Positions 1 through 7,781 of a stretch of DNA of 36,904 nucleotides are shown here, piece by piece. The notes below the pieces were generated by a model, which made no database searches, was not told where the DNA came from, and saw nothing but the letters and a program-made list of their open reading frames with translations. Origin of the DNA: Clostridia bacterium (lineage in GTDB: Bacteria; Bacillota; Clostridia; Oscillospirales; RGIG5554); contig JAFWAE010000032.1 of assembly GCA_017507855.1 (NCBI GenBank), positions 1 to 36,904 on the forward strand, in the 5' to 3' direction. The position numbers and the translations under genes are program-made. Each line of letters opens with the position of its first letter. The first letter of the stretch is position 1.

Positions 1-1
1 A

Positions 2-85
2 GAAAAGACAACAAGAGATATTAAACGACTTATAAACAAACTTGACAATTTAATAAGAACAATAAACTTACAATCAGTTAATTAA
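2..85 (+). CDS. C-terminal tail of an unidentified protein (partial)
   Basis: An open frame enters from the left edge and runs 27 codons to a TAA at 83-85. The residues are rich in Lys, Ile, Leu and Asn (for example KRLINKLDNLIR) and look like the end of an amphipathic helix. A good hairpin terminator follows about 30 bases later, which fits a plus-strand gene ending here and converging on rpsI. The stretch is much more AT-rich than the neighbouring ribosomal genes, so an acquired gene is possible. The fragment is too short to assign a family, and the open frame could be chance. Confidence 0.3.
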   Translation, partial: EKTTRDIKRLINKLDNLIRTINLQSVN

Positions 86-116
86 ATTTCAGTTCATCCG
101 CAAGCAAACAAAAATC

Positions 117-153
117 AAAAGGGCTATGACATTTCGTGTGTCATAGCCCTTTT
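117..153 (+). terminator. Intrinsic terminator, probably of the upstream partial gene
   Basis: An 11-bp perfect stem (GGGCTATGACA / TGTCATAGCCC) with a 7-base loop is flanked by AAAA on the left and TTTT on the right. It can act in both directions. Confidence 0.75.
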
Positions 154-191
154 AAAATAATTTGCACCAAAGCAAAAAGCAAGGCATAAAG

Positions 192-226
192 AAAACCCCG
201 AAAACCGTGATGGTTTCGGGGTTTTT
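192..226 (-). terminator. Terminator of the rplM-rpsI transcript
   Basis: A long stem (AAAACCCCGAAA... / ...TTTCGGGGTTTTT) with a 5-base loop lies just past the rpsI stop on the minus strand, followed by a U-rich tail in that direction. Its symmetry also allows plus-strand termination. Confidence 0.8.
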
Positions 227-248
227 GACTGCTCTTTGAAATAAGAAA

Positions 249-650
249 TTATCTCTTGGAGAACTGGGGTGCGCGACGGGCGGCCTTCAAGCCGTACTTC
301 TTGCGCTCCTTCATACGAGGGTCGCGAGTCAGCAGACCGGCGGCCTTCAGAGGGGCACGCAGCTCGTCACCGGCCTGCAGCAAAGCGCGGGCCACACCGT
401 GACGGATGGCACCGGCCTGGCCGGACACGCCACCGCCGGTAACGGTGCAGATGATGTCGAACTTGCCTTCCATGCCAACCAGCACCAGGGGCTGACGGGC
501 GATGTTCTTGAGAGTCTCCAGACCGAAATAATCGTCAATATCGCGGCCGTTAATGGTTACGCTGCCGGTACCGGCAACCAAGCGGACGCGGGCAACAGAG
601 CTCTTACGGCGACCTGTGCCATAGTAATAGGGAACGGCGGATTCGTACAT
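249..650 (-). CDS. rpsI: 30S ribosomal protein S9 (uS9)
   Basis: Encodes a 133-residue protein of the 30S head; its C-terminal tail reaches the P-site tRNA. The S9 hallmarks are visible: [14 protein letters not shown] near the N-terminus, [14 protein letters not shown] in the middle (about residues 72-85), and the basic C-terminus ending in QFSKR. The start at 650 is preceded by AAGGAGG at a good distance. It lies directly downstream of rplM (15-base gap), the usual L13-S9 pair, and ends before a strong hairpin terminator. Length is normal for Firmicutes and nothing is unusual. Confidence 0.98.
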   Translation of the reverse strand: MYESAVPYYYGTGRRKSSVARVRLVAGTGSVTINGRDIDDYFGLETLKNIARQPLVLVGMEGKFDIICTVTGGGVSGQAGAIRHGVARALLQAGDELRAPLKAAGLLTRDPRMKERKKYGLKAARRAPQFSKR

Positions 651-665
651 AATTCTGTTGCCTCC

Positions 666-1094
666 TTACAGGGTCCAAGCTTCGGGCTTTTGAGCCTCGT
701 GCTTGTGAGATGCGCCGGCATACGCCTTCAGACGCAGGATCTGAGCGCTGCCCAGCTTATTCTTGGACAGCATTCCCTTAACGGCCAGGGTGACCATCTT
801 GGGGGAATTGCTTTCCAACAGGGCGCGGGCAGAGACTTCCTTCAAGCCGCCCACGTAGCCGCTGTGACGGTAATACTTCTTTTGGTCAAGCTTACGGCCG
901 GTGAGGACCAGCTTGTCGCAGTTGATGACGATGACGAATTCGCCGCAATCCACATGGGGAGTGAATTCGGGCCGATGCTTACCGCGCAACAAAGTGGCGG
1001 CGGCTACGGCGACCTCACCCAGGGTCTTGTCGGCGGCATCGATCACGTACCACTTGCGTTCAATGGCATCTTTGTTGGCCATGAATGTGGACAT
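666..1094 (-). CDS. rplM: 50S ribosomal protein L13 (uL13)
   Basis: Encodes the early-assembling 50S protein L13, 142 residues, typical length. Family features include RKWYVIDAADKTLGEVA near the N-terminus and the MLSKNKLG region towards the C-terminus (bacterial L13 usually has MLPKN.LG there). The frame is open further upstream, but the start at 1094 (MSTFMANK) is chosen because GGAGG lies 8 bases before it and the length fits the family. It is the first gene of the rplM-rpsI unit and has a near-consensus promoter about 55 bases upstream. The leader is only about 45 bases, and I see no clear autoregulatory fold in it. Confidence 0.98.
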   Translation of the reverse strand: MSTFMANKDAIERKWYVIDAADKTLGEVAVAAATLLRGKHRPEFTPHVDCGEFVIVINCDKLVLTGRKLDQKKYYRHSGYVGGLKEVSARALLESNSPKMVTLAVKGMLSKNKLGSAQILRLKAYAGASHKHEAQKPEAWTL

Positions 1095-1147
1095 GTGAGT
1101 ACCTCCAAATACAAAATACTTCTCAATCTTTTTCGATCGCAAGGCCT

Positions 1148-1176
1148 ATTATACAAGGCTTTTCGCCCCTTGTCAA
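1148..1176 (-). promoter_or_regulatory. Sigma-A type promoter of rplM-rpsI
   Basis: Read on the minus strand: TTGACA, a 17-base spacer, TATAAT. Both hexamers match consensus exactly, which fits strong ribosomal-protein expression. The -10 lies about 53 bases before the rplM start codon. Confidence 0.9.
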
Positions 1177-1198
1177 GGCTTTTTTCAACTTTTTTTAA

Positions 1199-1232
1199 CA
1201 AAACGGGAGTTTCCTTCCGGATCCTCCCGTTT
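1199..1232 (-). terminator. Terminator downstream of dnaA
   Basis: On the minus strand AAACGGGAG pairs with CTCCCGTTT around a 14-base loop, followed by TTGTT. It sits about 35 bases past the dnaA stop and immediately before the rplM promoter, separating the two units. Confidence 0.7.
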
Positions 1233-1266
1233 TCTCTTGTTTTCTTCGATTTGCTCGAAAACTATT

Positions 1267-2661
1267 TTATCTTTTGTAGGTGATATTTTTCTTCAAATCG
1301 TTTACCTGAGAGGCAAACTGGGGATCCTCCTCCATTTTTTCGCGCACCTTGTTCAGCGCGTGGATCACGGAGGAATGGTCCTTGCCGCCCAACTCCAAGC
1401 CGATGGAGGGCAGCGACAGCGAAGACACTTCACGAAGCAGATACATGGCCACGTGGCGGGCGTTGACGATAGGCGCCGTTTTTTTGCGGCCGCGCAAATC
1501 CTCGGCCGTCAGGCTGTAATAGCGGCACACCTCATCCACGATACGCTGAATGGTGACGGCCGTGGGCCTTTCGTCGTACATAATATCCTTGATGGCCGTT
1601 TGAGTCAGAGCCAAAGTGGGCTTTTCGCCCGTTAAGTAATACAGCGCCTTCAGCTTTTTCACCACACCCTCCAGCTGGCGGATGTTGGTCTTGATGCGCT
1701 CGGCAATGTATTCGGCCAGCTCGCGGGGAAGTTGCAGATGCACCTCCTCCGCCTTGGCCAGGATGATGGCCATGCGCAGTTCAAAATCGGGCGCGGCTAC
1801 ATCCGCCACGATGCCCCATTCGAAGCGGCTGAGCAGGCGGGCATCCAGATTGTTGATCTCCTTGGGCGGGCGATCGGAGGTCAGGATGATCTGGGCGTGG
1901 TTTTCGTACAGAGTGTTGAAGGTGTGGAACATCTCCTCCTGCAAACCCTCTTTATTGGCCAAAAACTGCACATCGTCCATCAAAAACACGTCCACGTGCT
2001 GGCGGTATTTTTCCTTAAATTTGGCCTGTTGATTATGCTGAATGGCAAAGATCATCTCGTTGATGAAATCCTCCGCGCGAACGTACAGCACCACCTTATC
2101 GGCGTAGCGCTTGGCGATCTCGTTACGCACGGCGTAGAGCAAGTGGGTCTTACCCAAGCCGGAATCACCGTAAATAAACAGCGGGTTATAGTCCTCCCTG
2201 CCGGGATGGGCAGCTGCGGCCATACTGGCTGCATGTGCCAATTTATTGGAGGACCCCACAATAAAATTATCAAAGGTATAATCCGTCATGGAATCGGGCC
2301 AGGTCTGGCAAATGCGCTTTTCCTCCTCCTCGGAGATGAAATCGATGGGGCGCGGCAGGGGTTGCTCTTCCTCGGCAGGCTCGTAGGTACGCGTGTCCAC
2401 GTACAGCTCCACCTCCACCGCATGGCCGAAGATCTCCTCCATGGCCTGGCGGATGCGGTCCAGATAATCCTGCTCAATGCGCTCCTTCAGGTAGTCGGAG
2501 CGCACCGTCAGTTCCATACGGTTACCCACCATGGCACGGGCGGAGATGGGCTGGATCCACAGACGAACGGAGGTTTCGGACAGGTTCAGCAGTTGGGCTG
2601 CGTTTTCCGTAAAAAAGCGCCACACGTCATGAAACGAGCGCATGGGATTTTCCTGAGGCAT
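1267..2661 (-). CDS. dnaA: Chromosomal replication initiator DnaA
   Basis: AAA+ ATPase that binds DnaA boxes and opens oriC. Of 464 residues, about 1-90 form domain I, followed by a short acidic linker (EEEQPLPRP). The AAA+ core has Walker A GDSGLGKT (165-172) and Walker B VFLMDDVQ, plus RLLSRFEWG. The C-terminal helix-turn-helix carries the signature GKDHSSVIHAL. The start at 2661 is preceded by AAAGGAG at 10 bases; an internal ATG at 2643 is possible. It overlaps no gene but begins 4 bases past the recR stop, so it is the last gene of dnaX-ybaB-recR-dnaA. This is unusual: dnaA normally heads dnaA-dnaN beside oriC. No dnaN, rpmH or DnaA-box cluster is visible here. Confidence 0.96.
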   Translation of the reverse strand: MPQENPMRSFHDVWRFFTENAAQLLNLSETSVRLWIQPISARAMVGNRMELTVRSDYLKERIEQDYLDRIRQAMEEIFGHAVEVELYVDTRTYEPAEEEQPLPRPIDFISEEEEKRICQTWPDSMTDYTFDNFIVGSSNKLAHAASMAAAAHPGREDYNPLFIYGDSGLGKTHLLYAVRNEIAKRYADKVVLYVRAEDFINEMIFAIQHNQQAKFKEKYRQHVDVFLMDDVQFLANKEGLQEEMFHTFNTLYENHAQIILTSDRPPKEINNLDARLLSRFEWGIVADVAAPDFELRMAIILAKAEEVHLQLPRELAEYIAERIKTNIRQLEGVVKKLKALYYLTGEKPTLALTQTAIKDIMYDERPTAVTIQRIVDEVCRYYSLTAEDLRGRKKTAPIVNARHVAMYLLREVSSLSLPSIGLELGGKDHSSVIHALNKVREKMEEDPQFASQVNDLKKNITYKR

Positions 2662-2665
2662 CTGT

Positions 2666-3268
2666 TCACATCTCCTTTCTGCCTTCCAAAGCACGCATCA
2701 ACGTGACCTCGTCGGCATATTCCAGATCGCTGCCCACGGGAAGACCGTAGGCCAATCTCGTTACTTTTACCCCAAAGGGCTTGATCAGGCGGGAAAGATA
2801 CAGGGTGGTGGCCTCCCCTTCCACACCGGCACTGGTGGCCAAAATGACCTCGCCGATGTTTCCTTGGCTGAGGCGCTCCAGCAACTGGGCAATGCGCAAC
2901 TCGTCCGGTCCCACGCCGTCCATGGGGGAAATGCGGCCGTGCAACACGTGATACACACCCCGGTATTCCCCGGCACGCTCTAACGCCACCACGTCCTTAG
3001 GCTCCTCTACCACGCACACGGTGGAAAGATCTCGCCCCATGTCGGTGCAAAGACCGCAGGGGTCTCTGTCCGACAGATTTTGACAAATATGACAAGTGCA
3101 GACCGCACGGCGGGCGTTGACCACCCCGTCTGCAAAAGCCTGCACCTCTTCTTCGGGAGAATTGAGCAAATAAAAGGCCAGCCTTCGGGCGGTCTTACGC
3201 CCTGTACCGGGTAAGCGGCGGAACAGATCCGTCAGCTCCTCCAAAGGTGTCAGATGATAGTCTGCCAT
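2666..3268 (-). CDS. recR: Recombination mediator RecR
   Basis: A 200-residue protein that acts with RecO/RecF to load RecA on gapped DNA. It shows an N-terminal helix-hairpin-helix (LFRRLPGTGRKTARRLAF), a four-Cys zinc finger (CTCHICQNL...CGLCTD, about residues 57-77), a Toprim segment beginning VCVVEEPKDV, and the C-terminal RLAYGLPVGSDLEYADE typical of RecR. Length matches the family. It follows ybaB with only a few bases between stop and start, giving the conserved dnaX-ybaB-recR order. No strong ribosome binding site precedes it, suggesting translational coupling to ybaB. Confidence 0.97.
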   Translation of the reverse strand: MADYHLTPLEELTDLFRRLPGTGRKTARRLAFYLLNSPEEEVQAFADGVVNARRAVCTCHICQNLSDRDPCGLCTDMGRDLSTVCVVEEPKDVVALERAGEYRGVYHVLHGRISPMDGVGPDELRIAQLLERLSQGNIGEVILATSAGVEGEATTLYLSRLIKPFGVKVTRLAYGLPVGSDLEYADEVTLMRALEGRKEM

Positions 3269-3272
3269 AGTC

Positions 3273-3608
3273 TTACATCAGCCCTGCGGGCAGACCGAAA
3301 CCGGCAGTCATGCGGCCCATTTCCTCGCGGTTGGCATCCTCCACACGGCGAATGGCCTCGTTGACGGCAGCCGTGATCAGATCTGCCAGGGTCTCCGTAT
3401 CGTCGGGGTCCACCACGTCGGGCTCCAGTTCCAGATTGAGAACCTCTTTTTTGCCGTTCATGGTCAAACGCACCATGTTGCCTCCGGCGGCTACGGTATA
3501 TTCACGGGCATCCAGCTCCTCCTGCAGGGCGATCATATCTTCCTGCATCTTCTGCAGCTGTTTGAGGCGGTTTCCGCCTCCCATATCTCCGGGAATGCGT
3601 GCTTTCAT
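3273..3608 (-). CDS. YbaB/EbfC family nucleoid-associated protein
   Basis: A 111-residue DNA-binding protein of the YbaB/EbfC family, small dimers that bind and bend DNA. Visible features are the long N-terminal helix (LKQLQKMQEDMIALQEELDARE), the beta segment YTVAAGGNMVRLTMNGKKEV, and the helical C-terminal part with DLITAAVNEAIRRVED. Length is typical. AAGGAGA precedes the start. It sits between dnaX and recR, the most common location of this family, although its contribution to recombination is not well defined. Confidence 0.93.
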   Translation of the reverse strand: MKARIPGDMGGGNRLKQLQKMQEDMIALQEELDAREYTVAAGGNMVRLTMNGKKEVLNLELEPDVVDPDDTETLADLITAAVNEAIRRVEDANREEMGRMTAGFGLPAGLM

Positions 3609-3637
3609 AGAGATCTCTCCTTGTAAATTCTTTTGTT

Positions 3638-5290
3638 TTATCCGAACAGACGTCCCTGCAATTCATCCAGCGGGTCCCGTCCTGCCCCGTCGTCAGCGAT
3701 CACGACGGCCAAAGGTGCACCGTTAACAGCGCAGGCATGCTTTTCCAACAACTTTACGGAATCGCCGTCACGCAGAACGCCGGCGGCATAGGGAGCGGCC
3801 GAAATACACAGCTTGCCGTTTTTCAGCACGGCTGTGGCATCCGACAGAAAGGCTCCGATCATGGGGTTTTCCCCGCGCAAATTTTCCCGCAACTCGTTCC
3901 AGCGGGTAAAGGGAGCTTCGCCTTCGGGAGCCGGATCGACCTGTTGCACGGGGGCGGGCTCCGCCACGGGCAGAGGGGATGAAAAGCTTTCCTCTGCAGG
4001 GGGCTGCTCCGGCCAGGGGATCTCTTCCGGAGGCAATTCCGCTACAGGCTCTTCCTTCACAGGAGGCTGCTCCGCAACGGGAGGCTGCACCTGCTTTTCG
4101 GGCAGAGGAGCCACAGCAGGCGCGGAAGGTCCGACAACCACCTGTGCACCCGCCAGCTTAGCCTCCAGCGCCGCAATACGGGCGCGCAGGGCCGCAGGAT
4201 CGTCCCCCTGAGGCGGGGACGCCAGCCGCACGGTGCAAAGCTCCATAGTCACCCGCTTGGAGCCGCTGTAGGGCAAACGTGCCAGGGTATCCTCCAACAC
4301 GGAAATATGGTAGAACAAGGTCTCGGTGGAAATGATCTGCGCCAAAGCCCGCAGTTTTTCCAACTCTCGAGAGGACAGTTCCAGTAATTCCACCGCCTGC
4401 GGGGCGGATTTTAAGATCAGCAGATCCCGATACAACTCCGTCAGCTGTTCACAAATGCGGGTCATATCGGAAACATTGCGGGCACTTTCAAACAACAGCG
4501 AAAGAGCTTTTACCCCATCGGAGCGGACACAGGCCTCTGCAAATTCGCAAAGAAGATCGCGGCCGAACACACCCACAGCTTCCGCCACACCGGCCTCATC
4601 GATGGCCTTGCCCGTGCCGGCACATTTTTCCAACAGCGAAAGGGCGTCTCGCATAGCTCCATCGGAAAAGCGAGCGATCTCGGCGGCTGCCCCGGGGGTC
4701 AGCGTCATCCCCTCCTGTCGGGCCACGTAAGTTAAGCGGTCCGAGATCTGCCCGGGAGTCAAACGCTTGAAATCAAAGCGCTGGCAACGGGACAGCACCG
4801 TAGCGGGGATCTTATGCAGCTCGGTGGTGGCCAAAATAAAGATCACGTAGGAGGGAGGCTCCTCCAGGGTCTTGAGCAAAGCATTGTAGGCACTGGGGGT
4901 CAGCATATGTACTTCGTCGATGATATACACCCGGTAAGCCGCCGCAGCGGGGGCATACACCACCTCCTCCAGCACGCGGCGGATATCCTCCACCTTGTTG
5001 TTGGAGGCCGCGTCCATTTCCACCACTTCCAAAATGCTCCCGTTATCGATCCCGCGGCAGGTAGCACATTGGTTGCAGGGATTTCCGTTTTGAGCGTGAG
5101 GGCAGTTAACGGCCTTGGCCAGGATCTTGGCACAGCTGGTCTTGCCCGTGCCGCGCGTGCCCGTAAACAGGTACGCGTGCGCCACCCGTTTTTCGGCCAC
5201 TTCGTTTTTCAGCGCGTTGACGACAGCCTGCTGACCGCATACGTCATCAAAAGTTTGCGGACGCCATTTGCGATATAAAGAAACGTGCAT
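3638..5290 (-). CDS. dnaX: DNA polymerase III subunits gamma/tau
   Basis: Clamp-loader ATPase, 550 residues. It begins MHVSLYRKWRPQTFDDVCGQ, has Walker A GTRGTGKT (44-51), a zinc-binding module with Cys 63, 72, 75 and 78, Walker B IIDEVHML and the sensor segment ATTELHKIPATVLSRCQRFDF. After the lid and domain III there is a Pro/Glu/Val-rich linker (about residues 385-465) and a short C-terminal domain. The frame is open upstream, but the start at 5290 is fixed by AGGAGG 8 bases before it and by family alignment. It is the first protein gene after the SRP RNA. I saw no obvious A-rich slippery site, so one tau-like product is expected. Confidence 0.97.
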   Translation of the reverse strand: MHVSLYRKWRPQTFDDVCGQQAVVNALKNEVAEKRVAHAYLFTGTRGTGKTSCAKILAKAVNCPHAQNGNPCNQCATCRGIDNGSILEVVEMDAASNNKVEDIRRVLEEVVYAPAAAAYRVYIIDEVHMLTPSAYNALLKTLEEPPSYVIFILATTELHKIPATVLSRCQRFDFKRLTPGQISDRLTYVARQEGMTLTPGAAAEIARFSDGAMRDALSLLEKCAGTGKAIDEAGVAEAVGVFGRDLLCEFAEACVRSDGVKALSLLFESARNVSDMTRICEQLTELYRDLLILKSAPQAVELLELSSRELEKLRALAQIISTETLFYHISVLEDTLARLPYSGSKRVTMELCTVRLASPPQGDDPAALRARIAALEAKLAGAQVVVGPSAPAVAPLPEKQVQPPVAEQPPVKEEPVAELPPEEIPWPEQPPAEESFSSPLPVAEPAPVQQVDPAPEGEAPFTRWNELRENLRGENPMIGAFLSDATAVLKNGKLCISAAPYAAGVLRDGDSVKLLEKHACAVNGAPLAVVIADDGAGRDPLDELQGRLFG

Positions 5291-5304
5291 AGACCAACCT
5301 CCTG

Positions 5305-5332
5305 AAAAAAATCCGCACAGCAAAACGCACGG
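5305..5332 (-). terminator. Weak terminator/attenuator between SRP RNA and dnaX
   Basis: On the minus strand CCGTGC can pair with GTGCGG (two G-U pairs) around an 8-base loop, and is followed directly by A then seven U. It begins within 6 bases of the mature SRP RNA 3' end and stops before the dnaX ribosome binding site. It probably terminates a share of SRP RNA transcripts while letting some read into dnaX. Confidence 0.5.
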
Positions 5333-5336
5333 AAAA

Positions 5337-5607
5337 ACCACACACCGCACCGTTGAACGAGCCTCTACGCGCGTTACCTTCGCGGGTCGCTCCCGGCAGG
5401 TGACCCTTCGGCACAAAAAACGGTCCGCTTAATGCTGCTTGGTTCCCCATCTGACATGGTTCACGGTGTTTTTTTGCGAAGGACCCGCCGTTCAGCACGA
5501 CGCACTGCGAAGGGCAGCCGCACAGTTGCTGCCCGAGGGCGCGGAATTCATCCCCTCTGTGGCGGATTGAGGGTGCAGGGCACCGCCGGCTCCCCGACTA
5601 GTGTGGT
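5337..5607 (-). ncRNA. ffs: Large-type bacterial SRP RNA (scRNA)
   Basis: RNA scaffold of the signal recognition particle, which binds Ffh. The ends ACCACAC (5607-5601) and GTGTGGT (5343-5337) pair. The 5' part carries the Alu-domain stretch GGCGGTGCCCTGCACC followed by CAATCCGCC. The apical helix 8 is clear at about 5430-5462: CATGTCAG, a GGAA tetraloop, then AAGCAGCATTAAG. The 3' arm contains GTAACGCGCG. The 271-base span matches the Bacillus-type large SRP RNA with an Alu domain rather than the short 4.5S form. It has its own promoter and lies just upstream of dnaX, a known Firmicute arrangement. Small open frames over this region are not genes. Confidence 0.95.
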
Positions 5608-5637
5608 TTTTCCGTACGTTCCGGAAGGTGCTTTTTT

Positions 5638-5666
5638 ATTATAACAACATTTTTCCCCCTTTGCAA
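5638..5666 (-). promoter_or_regulatory. Promoter of SRP RNA (and the dnaX-dnaA unit)
   Basis: On the minus strand: TTGCAA, 17 bases, TATAAT. Transcription would start near 5630, giving a leader of about 20 bases before the mature SRP RNA 5' end. Confidence 0.85.
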
Positions 5667-5719
5667 GTATATTTTTTTGTGAATACTTAAAAAATTTAAA
5701 AAATATTTCAATGATTATA

Positions 5720-5748
5720 TGGAAATCAAGGAAAATATATGGTATAAT
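5720..5748 (+). promoter_or_regulatory. Promoter of tig and the downstream operon
   Basis: A perfect TATAAT (5743-5748) has TGGAAA 17 bases upstream (4 of 6 to the -35 consensus). It is divergent from the SRP RNA promoter about 50 bases away. The leader to tig is about 75 bases. Confidence 0.65.
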
Positions 5749-5830
5749 ACTTTTTCAGACAACGGCAGATCCGGTTTTCCGGCGCCGGGTCTTGACTACC
5801 ATACAAACTATTTTTTGGAGGTTGTATCAC

Positions 5831-7108
5831 ATGGCTCTCATCAAGCAAGAAAAAACCGAAAAAAATACCATTCGCCTGAAGATCAGCGTTTCTGCTGAGG
5901 CCTTTGAAAAGGCTATCGGCGAAGTGTATTTGAAAAACCGCGCCAAGATCACCGTGCCCGGCTTCCGCAAAGGGAAGGCTCCCCGTGCCGTCATCGAAAA
6001 AATGTACGGCAAAGGCTTCTTCTACGAAGACGCTATGGAAGCTACCTACGGCCAGGCTTACGAGGAAGCTTTGGCCGAGGCCGGCATTGAACCCGTTGCC
6101 CGCCCCCATATTGAAATCACTGAGGTCGGCGACAACGGCTACTCCTTTACCGCCGACGTGGTCGTCAAGCCCGAGGTCACTTTGGGCGAGTACAAGGGCC
6201 TCATTCAGAAGAAGGCTGCCGTTCGCGTAACCGAAAAGGAAATCGACGGCGTGCTGCAAAGAGCCCGTGAGCGTCAGGGCCGCGAGGTAGACGTAACGGA
6301 CCGTGCCGCCGAAAACGGTGACACGCTGACCATTGACTACGCCGGCTCCATCGACGGTGTGGCTTTTGACGGCGGCACTGCCGAAAAGCAGCCCCTGCGT
6401 CTAGGCTCCGGCCAGTTCATCCCCGGTTTTGAGGATCAGCTGGTGGGCAAAAACATCGGCGACGATGTGGACGTTCACGTCACCTTCCCCAAGGAATATC
6501 ACGCTCCCGACCTGGCCGGCAAGGAAGCCCTGTTCAAGGTACATATCCATGCCATCAAAGCCACCGAGCTGCCCGAGCTGGACGATGAGTTTGCCAAGGA
6601 TGCTTCCGAATTTGACACGCTGGATGCCTACAAGGCCGACATCAAGGCCAAGCTGAGCGCCGACAAGAAAAAGGCCGCCGAAGCCGAATGGGAAAACGCC
6701 CTGTTGGATCAGGCTGTGGCAAACATGACCTGTGACGTACCCCAGGAAATGATCGATGCACAGGCCGATATGATGCTGCAGGACTACGCCTACCGCGTGC
6801 AGTCCCAGGGCATGGATTTCAATATGTACCTGCAATACACCGGCAACACCGTGGAGAAATTCCGCGAAAGCATGCTCCCCCGCGCCGAAAAGACGGTCAA
6901 GACCCGCCTGATGCTGGAAGCCGTTGCCAAGGCCGAGGGCTTCACCGTTTCTGCCGAGGAGATCGAAGCCGAATACGCCAAAATGGCCGAAAAGTACGGT
7001 GTGGAAGCCGACAAGATCAAAGAGACCGTGCCCGCCTCCGATCTGGAGATGGATACGCTGTACACCAAGGCTGTGGATCTGATCAAGTCCACCTCCAAGG
7101 CAAAATAA
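5831..7108 (+). CDS. tig: Trigger factor, ribosome-associated chaperone and prolyl isomerase
   Basis: A 425-residue chaperone that binds nascent chains at the ribosomal exit. The N-terminal ribosome-binding domain carries the signature GFRKGKAPRAVIEK (about residues 35-48). The central FKBP-type domain begins near NGDTLTIDYAGSIDGVAFDGG and contains FIPGFEDQLVG. The C-terminal half is the helical chaperone arm. The open frame extends to 5711, but the start at 5831 (MALIKQEKTEKNTIRL) is preceded by TTGGAGG and fits the family. It heads a run with clpP, clpX and lon, as in many Firmicutes (tig-clpX-lon). Confidence 0.97.
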   Translation: MALIKQEKTEKNTIRLKISVSAEAFEKAIGEVYLKNRAKITVPGFRKGKAPRAVIEKMYGKGFFYEDAMEATYGQAYEEALAEAGIEPVARPHIEITEVGDNGYSFTADVVVKPEVTLGEYKGLIQKKAAVRVTEKEIDGVLQRARERQGREVDVTDRAAENGDTLTIDYAGSIDGVAFDGGTAEKQPLRLGSGQFIPGFEDQLVGKNIGDDVDVHVTFPKEYHAPDLAGKEALFKVHIHAIKATELPELDDEFAKDASEFDTLDAYKADIKAKLSADKKKAAEAEWENALLDQAVANMTCDVPQEMIDAQADMMLQDYAYRVQSQGMDFNMYLQYTGNTVEKFRESMLPRAEKTVKTRLMLEAVAKAEGFTVSAEEIEAEYAKMAEKYGVEADKIKETVPASDLEMDTLYTKAVDLIKSTSKAK

Positions 7109-7177
7109 TTTCCGCATAGTTTTCCCTTTTTCCCGCATACTGTAACCAAAACAAGCGCTGAAAGGAGCCGCATTCAC

Positions 7178-7759
7178 ATGAGTTTTGTCCCTATGGTCAT
7201 TGAACAGACCAACCGTGGCGAACGTTCCTACGACATTTTCTCCCGTCTTCTTAACGACCGCATCGTATTCCTCTCCGAAGAGGTCAACGATACGACGGCC
7301 AGTCTGGTAGTGGCTCAGCTTCTGTTTTTGGAGGCCCAGGACCCGGATAAGGATATCAGCTTTTATATCAACAGTCCGGGCGGCTCCATTTCAGCCGGTA
7401 TGGCCATTTACGATACCATGCGCTATATCAAGTGCGACGTATCCACTATTTGCATCGGCATGGCCGCCAGCATGGGCGCGTTCCTGCTGTCCTCGGGAAC
7501 CAAGGGCAAGCGCTTTGCCTTGCCCAACAGCGAGATCATGATCCACCAGCCTTTGGGCGGCTATCAAGGCCAAGCCAGCGATATTAAGATCCACGCCGAC
7601 CATATTTTACGTATCCGCGAAAAGATGAACCGGATCCTGGCCGAAAATACCGGCAAGGACTACGACACCGTCTGCCGCGATACCGAGCGCGACAATTTTC
7701 TCACTGCCGAAGAAGCCCTTTCTTACGGCATCATTGACCGCGTGATCGAAAAACGCTGA
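7178..7759 (+). CDS. clpP: ATP-dependent Clp protease proteolytic subunit
   Basis: A 193-residue serine protease that forms the 14-mer chamber fed by ClpX. The catalytic triad is visible: Ser98 in GMAASMGAF, His123 in MIHQPLGG and Asp172 in the segment [12 protein letters not shown]. The N-terminus [23 protein letters not shown] and the motif NSPGGS are typical of ClpP. The start has AAAGGAG before it. It lies between tig and clpX with short gaps. No CtsR- or CIRCE-like operator is seen upstream, so expression is probably driven from the tig promoter. Confidence 0.98.
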   Translation: MSFVPMVIEQTNRGERSYDIFSRLLNDRIVFLSEEVNDTTASLVVAQLLFLEAQDPDKDISFYINSPGGSISAGMAIYDTMRYIKCDVSTICIGMAASMGAFLLSSGTKGKRFALPNSEIMIHQPLGGYQGQASDIKIHADHILRIREKMNRILAENTGKDYDTVCRDTERDNFLTAEEALSYGIIDRVIEKR

Positions 7760-7781
7760 TCTTCAGAAAGGACAACCTTCC

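Noticed and set aside
3638-5290. Programmed frameshift in dnaX producing a gamma form
   Set aside because: I saw no A-rich slippery heptamer followed by a stem in the coding strand.
5247-5644. Small open frames on both strands between dnaX and tig
   Set aside because: The region is SRP RNA with conserved helix 8 and Alu-domain sequence plus a promoter, so the frames are incidental.
7109-7177. Search for a CtsR or CIRCE operator before clpP
   Set aside because: No matching direct or inverted repeat is present. The gap holds only a ribosome binding site.
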